A stretch of DNA of 64,000 bases. Origin: Deinococcus indicus (GTDB taxonomy: Bacteria; Deinococcota; Deinococci; Deinococcales; Deinococcaceae). The stretch spans positions 248,001-312,000 of the forward strand of contig NZ_NHMK01000009.1 of NCBI RefSeq assembly GCF_002198095.1. Reading direction: 5' to 3'. The position numbers and the translations under genes were made by a program. Shown here in pieces: positions 35,914-46,434 of this stretch. The first letter of the stretch is position 1. Each line of letters opens with the position of its first letter. Under the pieces are notes generated by a model, which saw nothing but the letters and a program-made list of their open reading frames with translations, made no database searches and was not told the origin of the DNA.

Positions 35914-35953
35914 ACTTGCACTTGACGGGCCCTGTGGTAAGTTCTGTGCAAGT
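35914..35953 (+). promoter_or_regulatory. Promoter/operator of the small HTH gene
   Basis: ACTTGCAC (35914-35921) and GTGCAAGT (35946-35953) form a perfect 8-bp inverted repeat. Between them lie a TTGCAC -35-like hexamer (35916) and a TAAGTT -10-like hexamer (35938) 16 nt apart. The repeat thus brackets the promoter. About 150 nt of leader follow, containing two small GC-rich hairpins (CGCCGC/GCGGCG near 35985 and GTGGGGC/GCCCCAC at 36052-36077). Confidence 0.5.
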
Positions 35954-36100
35954 TGAAACGAGTGACCGCCCACCTCCCGAACACGCCGCGCCGATGCGGC
36001 GGGCCGGGCGGCGCGGGCCAGACCGCCAGCGTGAAGAATCTGAACTTGTGTGTGGGGCTGCCGTGTGGTGGCCCCACGCTCGTTTGAGGAGGCCAGCACC

Positions 36101-36304
36101 ATGACCTTATCCGACCAGTACCAGAACATGCCCAAACTCCTGAAAGTCAGCGAAGTGGCCGACTTCACCGGCACCCACGAACGCACGGTCCGCCGCTGGA
36201 TCCGCGACGGACGCCTCGGCGCGGTCGAGCATCCCAGCGGCCTGCGGGTCCCGCGCCGCTCGCTATGGCGGTTCCTGGGACTGGACCTGGCCCTCAGCGC
36301 CTGA
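36101..36304 (+). CDS. Small MerR/excisionase-type helix-turn-helix protein
   Basis: A 67-residue protein that is almost entirely a helix_turn_helix_17-type DNA-binding domain: LLKVSEVADFTGTHERTVRRWIRDGRLGAVEHPSGLRVPRRSLWRFLG. Unlike most genes here it has a strong ribosome-binding site (GAGGAGG) and a structured leader. No phage genes are adjacent, so a host regulator is more likely than an excisionase. The inverted repeat upstream suggests self-regulation. The TGA stop is the first triplet of a family B repeat. Confidence 0.85.
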   Translation: MTLSDQYQNMPKLLKVSEVADFTGTHERTVRRWIRDGRLGAVEHPSGLRVPRRSLWRFLGLDLALSA

Positions 36305-36466
36305 TACGGACTCCGATTGAATGGGCTGCAAAGCCCGCCCGGTCCGAGCGGATGCGACTCGGAGAGCTGCCCCGCAGAGAAGGAGAGAAACGCCCCTCCG
36401 GACGTGGAGCCGGCAGGGGCGGTGAAGTTCCGGATTGTCGGCGAAACAAACGGCAGTCCGTATGAC
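36302..36466 (+). repeat. Family B repeat, full copy (best-preserved)
   Basis: It begins TGATACGGACTCCG at the HTH gene's stop codon. In order it contains a 9-bp hairpin closed by a GCAA loop, CTGCCCCGCAG, the CGCCCCTCCGG/CCGGCAGGGGCG big hairpin, and the right end CGGCAGTCCGTAT. Confidence 0.9.
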
Positions 36467-36525
36467 TCGCAGCGCCTGACCCTGCACCCGGTCGCGCGTT
36501 GCCGCTGGCGGGGGTGCCAGTGGCA

Positions 36526-36531
36526 TAGTGT
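36526..36531 (+). promoter_or_regulatory. -10 box of the 36540 gene
   Basis: TAGTGT lies 5 nt before a GTG (36537) and 8 nt before the adjacent ATG (36540). Either could be used. Confidence 0.5.
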
Positions 36532-36539
36532 CGGGCGTG

Positions 36540-37307
36540 ATGGACCTGACGGCCGCCCTGACCCTCGGTGAAGCGGAGGCCCGCGCCGCCTGCGCCGCCC
36601 TGCCCCCCGCTGAACGCGCCCACGCCGCCGCGCACGCCCTGCGGCTGGGCCGCCCGCACCTGACCCTCGACTGGTCCGGCGATCCGCTGCTGCGGACAGC
36701 CGCGCACCTGCGCCTGGGCGACACCGGCGCGGCCCGGCAGGAACTGCGCGCCCAGCCCGACGCGGCCCGCCCGGCCGTGCTGAACGCCCGCGCCGCCCGG
36801 CTGGACGGCAGCCCGGACGCCGCCGCCCTGGCTGCCCACGCCGCCCGGCTGGCCCGCGCGGAAGGTGACGGGAACGCCCTGATCGCCGCCGCGATCCTGA
36901 ACGCCGAGCAGGACCTGTTCCGCGCCTCGCCGGAGCGTCCCGGCGTGGCCGCCGACCGCGCGGCGCACTTCGCGGCCCTGCGGTCCCTGGCCGAGGGCCT
37001 GAAGGTGGCGGAACTGACCGGTCAGCCCGCCGACCCGCACCTGCTGGCAGTCCTGGCGCACGCGCAGTGGCCCCTGAACAGCCGCAAGGCTGCCGCGACC
37101 GCCGCCAAGGCCCTGGACCGCAGCGAACCGGGCAGTCCGGCGCGCGTGCTGGCGCTACTGGCCCTGAATCGCCCCGAAGAAGCCCACGCGCAGGCGCAGC
37201 GCGGCTCGCTGGCGGCGGCGTGGTCGGAACCGTTCGCCGGGCTGGTCAGCGCAGCCCGGCCTCCCGCCACAGCTCCGGGAACGGACGGTACGGCGGCGGA
37301 CGGATGA
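36540..37307 (+). CDS. Ala-rich helical protein (TPR-like), unknown function
   Basis: A 255-residue, strongly alanine-rich helical protein with repeating paired helices (ARAACAALPPAERAHAAAHALRLGR, AAHLRLGDTGAARQELRAQP, VLALLALNRPEEAHAQAQRG) resembling tetratricopeptide-type repeats. There are no membrane segments or catalytic motifs. Its last 62 bp overlap the 3' end of the convergent phosphotransferase gene, an unusually long overlap for this window. The final 20 residues are low-complexity Pro/Ala/Thr/Gly, so the true stop is certain but the tail may be non-functional. Confidence 0.65.
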   Translation: MDLTAALTLGEAEARAACAALPPAERAHAAAHALRLGRPHLTLDWSGDPLLRTAAHLRLGDTGAARQELRAQPDAARPAVLNARAARLDGSPDAAALAAHAARLARAEGDGNALIAAAILNAEQDLFRASPERPGVAADRAAHFAALRSLAEGLKVAELTGQPADPHLLAVLAHAQWPLNSRKAAATAAKALDRSEPGSPARVLALLALNRPEEAHAQAQRGSLAAAWSEPFAGLVSAARPPATAPGTDGTAADG

Positions 37308-38223
37308 AGGCCCGTGGCGCCGGGTTGCCGTCCAGGTACACGCTGCGGTACGTCCAGACGTTGCGCTCCTGAAGAGCGCCGTACAGTTCTGTGCCGGCGC
37401 GCAGTTCATCTGCCGCCAGCGGCTGGTGCGCCCGGTAGGCCCGCAGGAACACGGCCCCCAGCACGGTGTCCAGCGCGAAGCAGAAGTGCAGGGCGCGCAC
37501 GATCTCCCAGGCGCGCGGGGCGAGGCGGGGTTGCTCCCAGTCGATGATCGCCGCTGGACGTTCCCCCAGGAAGAACACGTTCCCGTCGTGGTAGTCGCCG
37601 TGCAGGAAACGTCGGGGCAGGTGGTCGGCCACCGGGGCGTCGTCTGGTGCGGAACGCAGATGCGTCAGGCGCTGGCGGGTGCGGGCCAGTGCCCAGCCGT
37701 CCACCGGGTCCGGGTGGGGGAGGGCCAGGATCGCCGCCTCAATTTGCCGTAACTCCTGCACGGTGGCCTCGGCGCTGGCGGGCGGGCCGAGGACCGACAC
37801 GGGAAAGTCCACGCTGTGTGGCAGGCGTCCGTGCAGATCAGCCAGGAACGCGCCCAGCGACTCTGCGTGGCCGGGGGTGAGGTGGGCGCGCGGGATGGGC
37901 GCACCGGGGGTCACCTCGAACAGCGCCGCCCAGTGGCCGTTCAGGTCGGTCACGGTATCGCCCGTGTGGGTGGGCAGGACGCGCGGCGTGGGAATCCCGG
38001 CGGCGCGGGCTACCCGTACGGCCGCGTGTTCCCGCCGCGCCCGGTCCAGGCGCGGGTCGCGGTACACCCGCAGGTGAAAGACTCCGGCCTGCGCCTGCAC
38101 GCGGTACGCGGCGTTCACGCTGCCGCCCGCCAGCGGCGTGACCGACTGGACAGTGCCGACCGGCCACCGCGCCTCTATCCCTGGCACCGTGACCTGCGCC
38201 GCTGTGGGTGCAGCCGCGTTCAC
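37246..38223 (-). CDS. Aminoglycoside-phosphotransferase-fold kinase
   Basis: A 325-residue protein of the APH/homoserine kinase type II fold. The ATP-binding N-lobe contains LAGGSVNAAYRVQ; the catalytic loop is FLHGDYHDGNVFF (HGDxxxxN) and the metal site is AIIDWEQPRLAP. Such kinases phosphorylate small hydroxyl compounds (antibiotics, choline, homoserine, fructosamines). It begins at a GTG 8 nt after the P450 stop codon, so it is last in the yggS-divIVA-P450 operon. A substrate oxidised by the P450 is an attractive but untested idea. Confidence 0.85.
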   Translation of the reverse strand: MNAAAPTAAQVTVPGIEARWPVGTVQSVTPLAGGSVNAAYRVQAQAGVFHLRVYRDPRLDRARREHAAVRVARAAGIPTPRVLPTHTGDTVTDLNGHWAALFEVTPGAPIPRAHLTPGHAESLGAFLADLHGRLPHSVDFPVSVLGPPASAEATVQELRQIEAAILALPHPDPVDGWALARTRQRLTHLRSAPDDAPVADHLPRRFLHGDYHDGNVFFLGERPAAIIDWEQPRLAPRAWEIVRALHFCFALDTVLGAVFLRAYRAHQPLAADELRAGTELYGALQERNVWTYRSVYLDGNPAPRAFIRPPPYRPFPELWREAGLR

Positions 38224-38231
38224 GGTGGGGT

Positions 38232-39518
38232 CTACCCGACCTGAACGGTCAGGCGGTCCAGGCCGCGAATCACGAAGCCGCCCGTGTACTGCGCGGCGTC
38301 CGGGCCGCCCAGCTGCAGGTCCGGCAGGGCGCGGCACAGGGCGCGCAGGCTCATGGCGAGTTCCAGGCGGGCCAGCGGCGCGCCCAGGCAGTAGTGGATG
38401 CCCAGCCCGAAGGTCAGGTGCGGGTTCGGGTCGCGGTCCAGGCGCAGTTCGTCCGGCGCGTCGAAGCGTTGCGGGTCGCGGTTGCCGCTGGCGTACAGCA
38501 GCGCGACCCGGTCGCCGGGGTTCAGGGTCGCGCCGCCCAGCGTGACGGGGTCCAGCACGATCCGCTCGAACATCGGCAGGGGCGTGTCGAAGCGCAGCAG
38601 TTCCTCGACGGCCCGGCGGAACACCGGCAGGCTGCCTTCGTGCGGAGCGGCCTGCACCAGCGTCTCCCAGTGCCGGCGGTCGCGTAGCAGGGCCTGCACG
38701 CCGGCGCTCAGGCCGTTCACGCTGGCCTCGTGCCCGGCGTTCAGCAGCAGGATGCAGGTGTCGATCAGCTCCTGTGCGGTCAGGCGGTCGCCGTCCTGTT
38801 CGACCTGCACGAGCGCCGTGATCAGGTCGTCACGCGGTTCGGCGCGCCGCTGGGCGGCCAGTTCGCGCAGCAGCGCGCTGAAGTCCAGCACGGCCTGTTC
38901 GGCCGCCGCCTGCTCGGCCGCCCCTGCCGACGGTTCGTACAGTTTCACGATCGCCGCCGACCAGGGCCGCAGTTGCGCGCGGTGTTCCTCCGGCACGCCC
39001 AGCAGCTCGGCGATCACCGTGACGGGCAGCGGTTCGGCGTAGGCGCTCACCAGATCGAACGAACCCTGCTCGCGCAGACCGTCCAGTTGCGCGGCCAGCA
39101 GCGCCTCGATGCGGCCCTGCAATGCCTCGACGCGGCGGGGCGTGAACGCCAGCCCCACCAGCGAGCGCAGGCGCGTGTGCTTGGGCGGCTCGCTGTCGAG
39201 CAGGTGGTTGGAGTTGAACGCGTCGAAGTTCGCCTGCGCCGGGTCCGGGCGCGGCCAGCCCAGCTCGTCGCGCGAGTAGCGGTGCAGGGCGCTGCGGCCC
39301 AGCCGCCGGTCGCGCAGCGCGGCGCTGATGTCCGCGTGGCGGGTCAGGACCACCCGGTCCAGCGCCGGGTCCACGAACACCGGCGCGTCGGCGCGCAACT
39401 GCGCCAGCAGCGGGTACGGGTCACGCACGAACGCCGGGTCCGACACCGGCAGCGTGCGGGTCGGGACGCTGCCGGACAGCCGCCCGTGCAGCGCGGCGCG
39501 CGGGGTGGCGGCACTCAC
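38232..39518 (-). CDS. Cytochrome P450
   Basis: A 428-residue soluble bacterial P450. The haem Cys loop is [17 protein letters not shown] (about 363), the K-helix ExxR is EELLRFD, and the I-helix is [11 protein letters not shown], where the usual Thr is replaced by Ala followed by Ser. It begins at a GTG overlapping the divIVA stop (GTGA). No ferredoxin or reductase gene is near. A Deinococcus P450 (CYP287A1) is known to hydroxylate carotenoids in deinoxanthin synthesis; whether this one is its orthologue cannot be decided from sequence alone. Confidence 0.92.
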   Translation of the reverse strand: MSAATPRAALHGRLSGSVPTRTLPVSDPAFVRDPYPLLAQLRADAPVFVDPALDRVVLTRHADISAALRDRRLGRSALHRYSRDELGWPRPDPAQANFDAFNSNHLLDSEPPKHTRLRSLVGLAFTPRRVEALQGRIEALLAAQLDGLREQGSFDLVSAYAEPLPVTVIAELLGVPEEHRAQLRPWSAAIVKLYEPSAGAAEQAAAEQAVLDFSALLRELAAQRRAEPRDDLITALVQVEQDGDRLTAQELIDTCILLLNAGHEASVNGLSAGVQALLRDRRHWETLVQAAPHEGSLPVFRRAVEELLRFDTPLPMFERIVLDPVTLGGATLNPGDRVALLYASGNRDPQRFDAPDELRLDRDPNPHLTFGLGIHYCLGAPLARLELAMSLRALCRALPDLQLGGPDAAQYTGGFVIRGLDRLTVQVG

Positions 39519-40483
39519 AGGAACTGCTGCCCCTCGACCCGCAGCGTCGTGTCGGCGCTGTCGCCCTGGGTGCCCGCCGGGTGCGCGCCCGCCAGTTTGA
39601 TGCCGCCGGCGGGACCTGCCGGGGGTTCCGTGATGCCGGCGCCCGCCGTGGGAGGCGTGACCAGCGCGTGCCGGGTCAGGCCGGGTTCCGGTGCCGAGGC
39701 CGGCGTGTCGCTGGCAGTCGTGCCGGGTCCGGAAGGATCAGGGCTGTCGTCCGCCGCGGTGCCGGCGGGCCCGTCGTGGGCTGGCGCGGCGGCCACCTCG
39801 CCTGTCACGTCCGGCAGGACGACCGGCAGCGGCGTGGAGGGCAGTGGCGCGGAGGGCAGCGGCGTCTCCTCCGGCAGGACGTGCCGGCCGGACAGGTCCG
39901 AGAACGACGACATCAGCGCGCGGTAGCCGCTCAGGAACTGCGAGTACTCCTGCCGGGCCGACGTGAGCCGCGAGGTCAGTTCCGCGTGACGGTCCGAGAA
40001 GGCCCGTTCCAGTCCGGCGAGGCGTTCGGCCTGCGCCCGCTCGCGTTCGCGGATCAGGTCGTGATGTTCGCGTTCCATGTCCGCGAAACGCCCCCGGAAG
40101 GCTGCCTCCAGGGCCGCCAGCCGCGCCTGATGCCCGGATTCCAGTTCCGCGCGGCGGCTCTCGGCGTCGCGCAGGGTCGCGTCGCGTTGCAGGGTGGCCT
40201 GGGCGATCATCAGTTCCGACTCGCGCACGGCGTTCTCGCGCAGCTCGTGCGAGATGCGTTCGGCCGCCACGACCGCGCGGCGGATCTCGTCCTCGTTCTG
40301 CCGCTGTTCCTCCAGCTGCCGTTCCAGTCCTGCCAGCTGGTCGCGCAGCGCCTGATGCTGCTGCAGCAGCGTTTCCATATCGTCGGACAGTTCGTTCAGG
40401 AACGCGCGGACCGACGCGCGGTCGTAACTGCCCAGCCGGGTCGGGAATTCCTGGTGACGCACGTCGAGGGGGGTGAATTTCAC
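39515..40483 (-). CDS. divIVA: DivIVA-domain cell division protein
   Basis: A 322-residue protein. The N-terminal membrane-curvature-binding domain is conserved ([32 protein letters not shown]). A long coiled coil rich in Glu/Arg/Ala follows (about 45-200), then a disordered Pro/Ala/Thr/Asp tail of about 120 residues. DivIVA marks division sites and poles and is important for septum placement and chromosome segregation in Deinococcus. It overlaps yggS upstream (ATGA) and the P450 gene downstream (GTGA). Confidence 0.92.
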   Translation of the reverse strand: MKFTPLDVRHQEFPTRLGSYDRASVRAFLNELSDDMETLLQQHQALRDQLAGLERQLEEQRQNEDEIRRAVVAAERISHELRENAVRESELMIAQATLQRDATLRDAESRRAELESGHQARLAALEAAFRGRFADMEREHHDLIRERERAQAERLAGLERAFSDRHAELTSRLTSARQEYSQFLSGYRALMSSFSDLSGRHVLPEETPLPSAPLPSTPLPVVLPDVTGEVAAAPAHDGPAGTAADDSPDPSGPGTTASDTPASAPEPGLTRHALVTPPTAGAGITEPPAGPAGGIKLAGAHPAGTQGDSADTTLRVEGQQFL

Positions 40484-41130
40484 GAGAACAGACTCCTTCC
40501 CACCCGCACGAGGGTGGCTCCTGCACGAACGGCCAGCGGGTAGTCCCCGCTCATGCCCATACTCAACTCTGACAGACCCAGATCATGCGCGCGCCGGGCG
40601 GTGTCCGTGAACAGCGCCAGCAGCCGCGCGTCCCGCTCGGCGTCCCCCAGACCCTCGAACTCCGGGGCCATGAGCATCAGGCCGCGCACGGTCAGGCCGG
40701 TGGCCTGCACCTCGCGCAGCGCGCCCGGCAGTTCCTCGCCGCTCAGGCCGTGCTTCTGGGCCTCGCCGTTATGCAGTTGCAGCAGCACGTCCGGCGCGCG
40801 GCCCCAGCCCTGCGCGGCCTGCGCGATGGCCTCGGCCTGCCAGACGGCCTCGATGGAATGCACCAGCGTGACCGGGCGCAGGTACTTCACCTTGTTGCGC
40901 TGCAACGTGCCGATGTAATGCCATTCCAGGTCCGGGCGCACGGCCGCCTTGTCCCGCAGTTCCTGCGCGCGGCCCTCGCCCAGCGGGAACGACCCGAACG
41001 GCAGGACGCAGCGTTCGATGCTGGGTAGGTCCTGGCCCTTGGTCACGGCGACCAGCCGCGCGCTGCCGGGGGGCCGCCCGGCCTGCGCCTCGGCCTGCCG
41101 GATGGCGGCCAGGACCGCCGGGACGCTCAA
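40480..41130 (-). CDS. YggS/PROSC family PLP-homeostasis protein
   Basis: A 216-residue fold-type III PLP-binding protein without known enzymatic turnover, involved in pyridoxal-phosphate balance. PLP lysine is in RLVAVTKGQ (about 27-35), and [16 protein letters not shown] and [23 protein letters not shown] are diagnostic. The start is the TTG at 41130, whose product ([20 protein letters not shown]) aligns with the family N-terminus; no better start is in frame. yggS next to cell-division genes is common in bacteria. It heads a four-gene overlapping operon. Confidence 0.9.
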   Translation of the reverse strand: MSVPAVLAAIRQAEAQAGRPPGSARLVAVTKGQDLPSIERCVLPFGSFPLGEGRAQELRDKAAVRPDLEWHYIGTLQRNKVKYLRPVTLVHSIEAVWQAEAIAQAAQGWGRAPDVLLQLHNGEAQKHGLSGEELPGALREVQATGLTVRGLMLMAPEFEGLGDAERDARLLALFTDTARRAHDLGLSELSMGMSGDYPLAVRAGATLVRVGRSLFS

Positions 41131-41201
41131 GGTGACCCCGCCGGGGCCGCTTGCCCGGCCGGACCGGCGGGGCGCTGCTGATAAACCGTCACGTCCGCCA
41201 T
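41127..41201 (-). CDS. Possible short upstream ORF before yggS
   Basis: This is a 24-codon frame ([24 protein letters not shown]) whose TGA overlaps the TTG start of yggS (TTGA). An internal GTG (41192) lies 7 nt after a GAGAAT box, so the peptide may be 21 residues and leaderless. Overlap with the unusual TTG start suggests translational coupling, but chance is not excluded in GC-rich DNA. Confidence 0.3.
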   Translation of the reverse strand: MADVTVYQQRPAGPAGQAAPAGSP

Positions 41202-41432
41202 TCTCACCCAATCGGGGAAGGCACTCAAGTCCGCGCCGACCGGGCCGGGGGCGGCGTCCCGCCGGGGCGGGCGCCGGGGGCCGCGCCCGGCTGCGCAAGG
41301 CTGCCTGCACGGAACCTTCACCCTTCTCAGGGACGCAGCGGCAAGTGTGAGCGCAGTGCTCGCCGTCCCCAGCCCCCAGCCGTTCTCCCAGGTGGGGGCG
41401 ATTTCAGGGTTCCGTGCGAGACTAGGAGAAGA
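41202..41432. other. Divergent intergenic region, yggS operon / bamA
   Basis: Apart from the bamA ribosome-binding site and the possible yggS promoter, these 231 bp show no repeat, hairpin array or further gene. Confidence 0.5.
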
Positions 41433-44021
41433 ATGCGACACCCCATGACGCTCGCCGTGACCGTCCTCCTCGCCGCGCCCGCCGTCGCCCAGACCGCCGG
41501 GACCGTGCAGGACGTGACCGTGGTCGGCACCAGTGAACTGCTGGCCAACTTTGTCCGCGCCACCCTCAGCGTCCAGAGCGGCGCGCCCCTGTCCAGCATC
41601 AACCTGCGCCAGGTCGAGCAGGAAGTCGTGGCCAGCGGCTACTTCAAGAGCGCCGCCGCCGAACTGCGCAGCGTGGGCGGCCGGGACAGCCTGGTCATCA
41701 CGGTCGTCCCGAACGCCACCATCAAGGACGTCACGGTCACCGGCCTGACCTTCCTGCCCGCCGACGGCTTCAAGAAGAGCGTGGGCGACCTGCTGAACAT
41801 CGCGCCGGGCGCCACCCTGAACACCCAGCGCATCGACGAGGCCAAAACCGCCCTCGCCAGCAACTTCCAGGGTGAAGGCTACCCCTTCGCGCCCAGCATC
41901 AGCGCCGACGTGAAGACCGAATCCGACGGCACCGTCACCGTGAACTTCATCGTGGACGAGACGACCCCCCTGACCCGCGTGGAAGTGCAGGGCGTCACGC
42001 TGCTGCCCGCCAGCACCGTCACCGCGATCTTCAAGCCGCTGTACGACGCCCGCCGCTTCACCCCGGACGCCTACTTCGCCGCCGTGCAGCAACTCCAGCA
42101 GGCCTACGACGCCGCCGGCTACCTGCAGTCCGGCGTGAACCCCCAGGCCAGCACCCTGGAAGGCGGCGTCCTGAAGATCGGCGTCATCGAGGGCCGCGTG
42201 TCCACCGTCGACCTGACCGACCTGGGCGTCAGCGGCGCGGCCCTGCAGACCCGCGCCGGGCAGCCCCTGAGCCTCGCCGCGTTGCAGGCCGACGTGCGCA
42301 CCCTCGCCAACCAGACCGGCAAACCGGTCGGGTTCGCCATCCAGCCCGACCCGCAGAACCCCGCGCAGGTCACGGTGCTGTTCGGCTCGGCCGGCGTCGC
42401 CACCGGACCGGTCAAGAGCATCGAGGTCAAGGGCAACACCCTGGTCCCCGCCGCCGACCTGCTCGCCGCCGTGAAGACCAAGACCGGCGACGTGTACAGC
42501 CCCCAGCTCGCCCAGGACGACTTCCTGGCGATCCGCGACGTGTACCGCAAGGCCGGGTACGAGATCAGCACCCGCGACGCCATCACCTTCGAGGGCGGCG
42601 TGCTGACCTTCAACACCCGCGAGGTCCGGGTCGCCGGGTACGAACTGCAGTGGCAGGGCAAGCACACCACCAAGGACCGCGTGATCCTGCGCGAACTGCC
42701 GGAACCCGGTCAGGCCTTCAACCAGAAGGACCTGTACGCCGCACTGGGCCGCATCAGCCGCCTGGGCTTCGTGCGCGTCGTGACCGAGAGCGTCCGCAGC
42801 GACCCCGCCAACCCCGAGAGCGTCACGTACGTGCTGGGTCTGGCGGAAACCACCACCGGCATTCCCGTCCAGCTGGGCCTGACCTACGATTCCTTCGCGG
42901 GCGGCTTCGGCGGTGACGCCGGGTACACCAACAACAACGTGTTCGGCCTGGGCCACAACTTCACCGCCTCGGTCGGCGGGCAGCAGAACGACGCCGGGCA
43001 GAACCTCGTGGGGAACGTCGCGTACTCGATTCCCTGGCTGGACGTGGACTTCCTGGACTTCCGCAAGACGCCCACCAGCCTGTCCGTCAGCGCCGGCTCG
43101 AACGTCGTGGGCAACAACAGCATCGTCAGCAGCAGCACCGACACGCCCGCCAGCACCGACACCGGCTGGGACTACACCCGCCGTACCAACTCCTTCAGCG
43201 TCAGCCTGGGCCGCAGCCTCGCCCGGAACCTGTACGGCACCGTCGGCGTCGGCACCGGGTACTCCACGTACTACCTCGAAGCGCTGAAAGACAAGGAAAA
43301 CGTCGTCACGTACAAGGACGCCAGCGGCGCCGAACAGACCCGCACCTTCGACAAGGCCACCGCCGAGGGCCTCCTGCCGGCCGCCTCGCTGACCACCAGC
43401 GTCAACACCGGCCTGAACTACGACAGCACCACGAACCCCGACTTCCCCGACAGCGGCGTGCGCGCCGGCGTCAGCGCCGGGTACAACTTCGGCCGTCAGA
43501 ACAACACCAACGTCCGCTGGGGCACCGTCGAGGGCGGCGCCAGCACCTACCTGGGCTTCGGGAACACCCTGGAAAAGACCCTGGGCACCAGCAGCAAGCA
43601 GCAGGTGTTCGCCGTGCGCGCCAACGCCGGCACCACCCTGGGCCTGGACACCGCCCCCACCGGCACCGGCTACGCGGTCGGCGGCGGCAGCAGCGCCAGC
43701 GCCGCCCGTCAGATCCGCGGCCTGGACGACGGCGCGCTGTTCGGCTCGAACTACCTGACCACCAGCGCCGAGTACCGTTACGACTTCGGTCTGAAAGCCG
43801 GGATCGCGCAGGGCCTGTACGGCGTGGTCTTCGCGGACGCCGGCAGCGCCTGGGGCGGCACCACCAACACCGACTTCAACCTGAAGTACGGCGTCGGGGC
43901 CGGCGTGCAGCTCGACCTCGGCATTGGCGGGGCGCTGCTGCCCAGCCTGCGCTTCGACTACGGCTTCAGCCCCCAGACCGGCACGGGCAAGTTCTACTTC
44001 CGCCTCGGCAAGTTCTTCTGA
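41433..44021 (+). CDS. bamA: Outer-membrane protein assembly factor BamA/TamA-like
   Basis: An 862-residue Omp85 protein that inserts beta-barrel proteins into the outer membrane. It has a signal peptide (about 1-20, ending AVAQ), several POTRA repeats (about 25-480; e.g. [45 protein letters not shown]) and a C-terminal barrel (about 490-862) with the lid-lock motif region [16 protein letters not shown] and terminal [13 protein letters not shown]. More POTRA-like segments seem present than in enterobacterial TamA. AGGAGAAGA precedes the ATG at 41433. It confirms a diderm envelope. It is transcribed alone. Confidence 0.92.
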   Translation: MRHPMTLAVTVLLAAPAVAQTAGTVQDVTVVGTSELLANFVRATLSVQSGAPLSSINLRQVEQEVVASGYFKSAAAELRSVGGRDSLVITVVPNATIKDVTVTGLTFLPADGFKKSVGDLLNIAPGATLNTQRIDEAKTALASNFQGEGYPFAPSISADVKTESDGTVTVNFIVDETTPLTRVEVQGVTLLPASTVTAIFKPLYDARRFTPDAYFAAVQQLQQAYDAAGYLQSGVNPQASTLEGGVLKIGVIEGRVSTVDLTDLGVSGAALQTRAGQPLSLAALQADVRTLANQTGKPVGFAIQPDPQNPAQVTVLFGSAGVATGPVKSIEVKGNTLVPAADLLAAVKTKTGDVYSPQLAQDDFLAIRDVYRKAGYEISTRDAITFEGGVLTFNTREVRVAGYELQWQGKHTTKDRVILRELPEPGQAFNQKDLYAALGRISRLGFVRVVTESVRSDPANPESVTYVLGLAETTTGIPVQLGLTYDSFAGGFGGDAGYTNNNVFGLGHNFTASVGGQQNDAGQNLVGNVAYSIPWLDVDFLDFRKTPTSLSVSAGSNVVGNNSIVSSSTDTPASTDTGWDYTRRTNSFSVSLGRSLARNLYGTVGVGTGYSTYYLEALKDKENVVTYKDASGAEQTRTFDKATAEGLLPAASLTTSVNTGLNYDSTTNPDFPDSGVRAGVSAGYNFGRQNNTNVRWGTVEGGASTYLGFGNTLEKTLGTSSKQQVFAVRANAGTTLGLDTAPTGTGYAVGGGSSASAARQIRGLDDGALFGSNYLTTSAEYRYDFGLKAGIAQGLYGVVFADAGSAWGGTTNTDFNLKYGVGAGVQLDLGIGGALLPSLRFDYGFSPQTGTGKFYFRLGKFF

Positions 44022-44094
44022 TTCCCGCCTTCGGAGGTCCGGGCGCAGCTTCCCGGTCCCTCTGAAACGGGCGGACCCGCCGGGTGCGGGAGCC

Positions 44095-44131
44095 GGGCGG
44101 CGCGTTCCTCCACACGGGGGGCGCGCCGCCC
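44095..44131 (+). terminator. Terminator after bamA
   Basis: A perfect 10-bp stem (GGGCGGCGCG and complement) with a 17-nt loop lies 73 nt after the bamA stop. Confidence 0.7.
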
Positions 44132-44183
44132 ACTGTCGTCCGCATGGGCCAGTTCGCGGACGCATCCGCGCGGCCCGGAGGGG

Positions 44184-44189
44184 TAGCAT
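44184..44189 (+). promoter_or_regulatory. -10 box upstream of rqcH
   Basis: TAGCAT ends 6 nt before an ATG at 44196 that opens a 17-codon frame, not the rqcH frame. The rqcH start is 41 nt further downstream. Confidence 0.55.
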
Positions 44190-44195
44190 GCCCGG

Positions 44196-44236
44196 ATGAC
44201 GTTCACTGTTCCCCTGTTCGCGCCCGGAGGTCCGGC

Positions 44237-44249
<13 letters not shown>
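44196..44249 (+). CDS. Putative leaderless 17-residue leader peptide overlapping rqcH
   Basis: [17 protein letters not shown] starts 6 nt after a -10 box. It reads through the rqcH ribosome-binding site (GGAGG, 44226-44230) and start codon (44237) in another frame, and stops at TGA 44247-44249, overlapping a second in-frame rqcH ATG (TGATG). Ribosomes translating it would cover or deliver themselves to the rqcH start. Confidence 0.45.
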
Positions 44250-45796
<1,547 letters not shown>

Positions 45797-45852
45797 CCCG
45801 CTCCGCCCTGGGGGCTGGTGAGCGGGCTCGCTGTTCCTCGCTCCGGGACGGG

Positions 45853-45858
45853 TAGAAT
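45853..45858 (+). promoter_or_regulatory. -10 box of panD
   Basis: TAGAAT ends 8 nt before the GTG at 45867. Confidence 0.55.
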
Positions 45859-45866
45859 GCCCGCTC

Positions 45867-46232
45867 GTGGAACGCATCATGTTCAGGGCCAAGATTCACC
45901 GCGCGACCGTCACCCAGGCGGACCTCGACTACGTCGGCAGCGTCACCATCGATCAGGACCTGCTGGACGCCGCAGACATCCTGGTCAACGAGCGCGTCGA
46001 CATCTACAACATCACCAACGGCAACCGCCTGAGCACCTACGCCCTCAGCGGCCCGCGCGGCAGCGGCGTGATCGGCATTAACGGCGCGGCCGCTCACCTC
46101 GTGCAGCCCGGCGACATGGTCATCATCGCCGCGTACGGCAACTTCACCGAGGAGGAGGCCTGCCAGCTGGAGCCGCGCGTGGTGCTGGTCGACGCGCACA
46201 ACCGCGCGCTGGAAGCCCTGCAACCTGCCTGA
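45867..46232 (+). CDS. panD: Aspartate 1-decarboxylase precursor
   Basis: A 121-residue pyruvoyl enzyme producing beta-alanine for pantothenate and CoA. The self-cleavage site is Gly24-Ser25 in YVGSVTID, the same numbering as E. coli PanD, which supports the GTG start. Other conserved parts are [28 protein letters not shown] and [10 protein letters not shown]. No other pantothenate genes are adjacent. It has its own leaderless promoter. Confidence 0.94.
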   Translation: MERIMFRAKIHRATVTQADLDYVGSVTIDQDLLDAADILVNERVDIYNITNGNRLSTYALSGPRGSGVIGINGAAAHLVQPGDMVIIAAYGNFTEEEACQLEPRVVLVDAHNRALEALQPA

Positions 46233-46256
46233 GAAGGAATTCGGTTAGGGGATGAG

Positions 46257-46394
46257 TAATACGGACTCCGATTGAATGGGCTGCAAAGCCCGTTCAATCC
46301 GAGCGGATGCGAGTGGGATAAGAACGGGTTCCGGACGTGGAGCCGGCAATCCGGTGAAGTCCCGGGTTGTTGGCGAAACAAACGGAATCCGTAC
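46257..46394 (+). repeat. Family B repeat, full copy
   Basis: It begins TAATACGGACTCCG, 24 bp after the panD stop and therefore not flush with it. It has a big hairpin of the CGGGTT/AATCCG type and the right end GGAATCCGTAC. Confidence 0.85.
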
Positions 46395-46422
46395 AACAGC
46401 CGCTCAGGCCGGGCGGGACCCC

Positions 46423-46428
46423 TACGAT
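46423..46428 (+). promoter_or_regulatory. -10 box of the 46435 short ORF
   Basis: TACGAT ends 6 nt before the ATG at 46435. Confidence 0.5.
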
Positions 46429-46434
46429 TGGGCC

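Noticed and set aside
36101..36304. Excisionase of an integrated element
   Set aside because: The protein has an excisionase-type fold, but no integrase, attachment site or phage gene is nearby. A chromosomal regulator is more likely.
41127..44189. A 1020-codon open frame antisense to bamA, and similar long antisense frames opposite the SARP-like gene (59808-62270), ABC ATPase (2425-5025), PRC-barrel gene (12728-15379) and glgP (6535-9510)
   Set aside because: All are Val/Gly/Ala/His/Gln-rich translations lacking domains and lie opposite genes with clear family motifs. They are by-products of very high GC.
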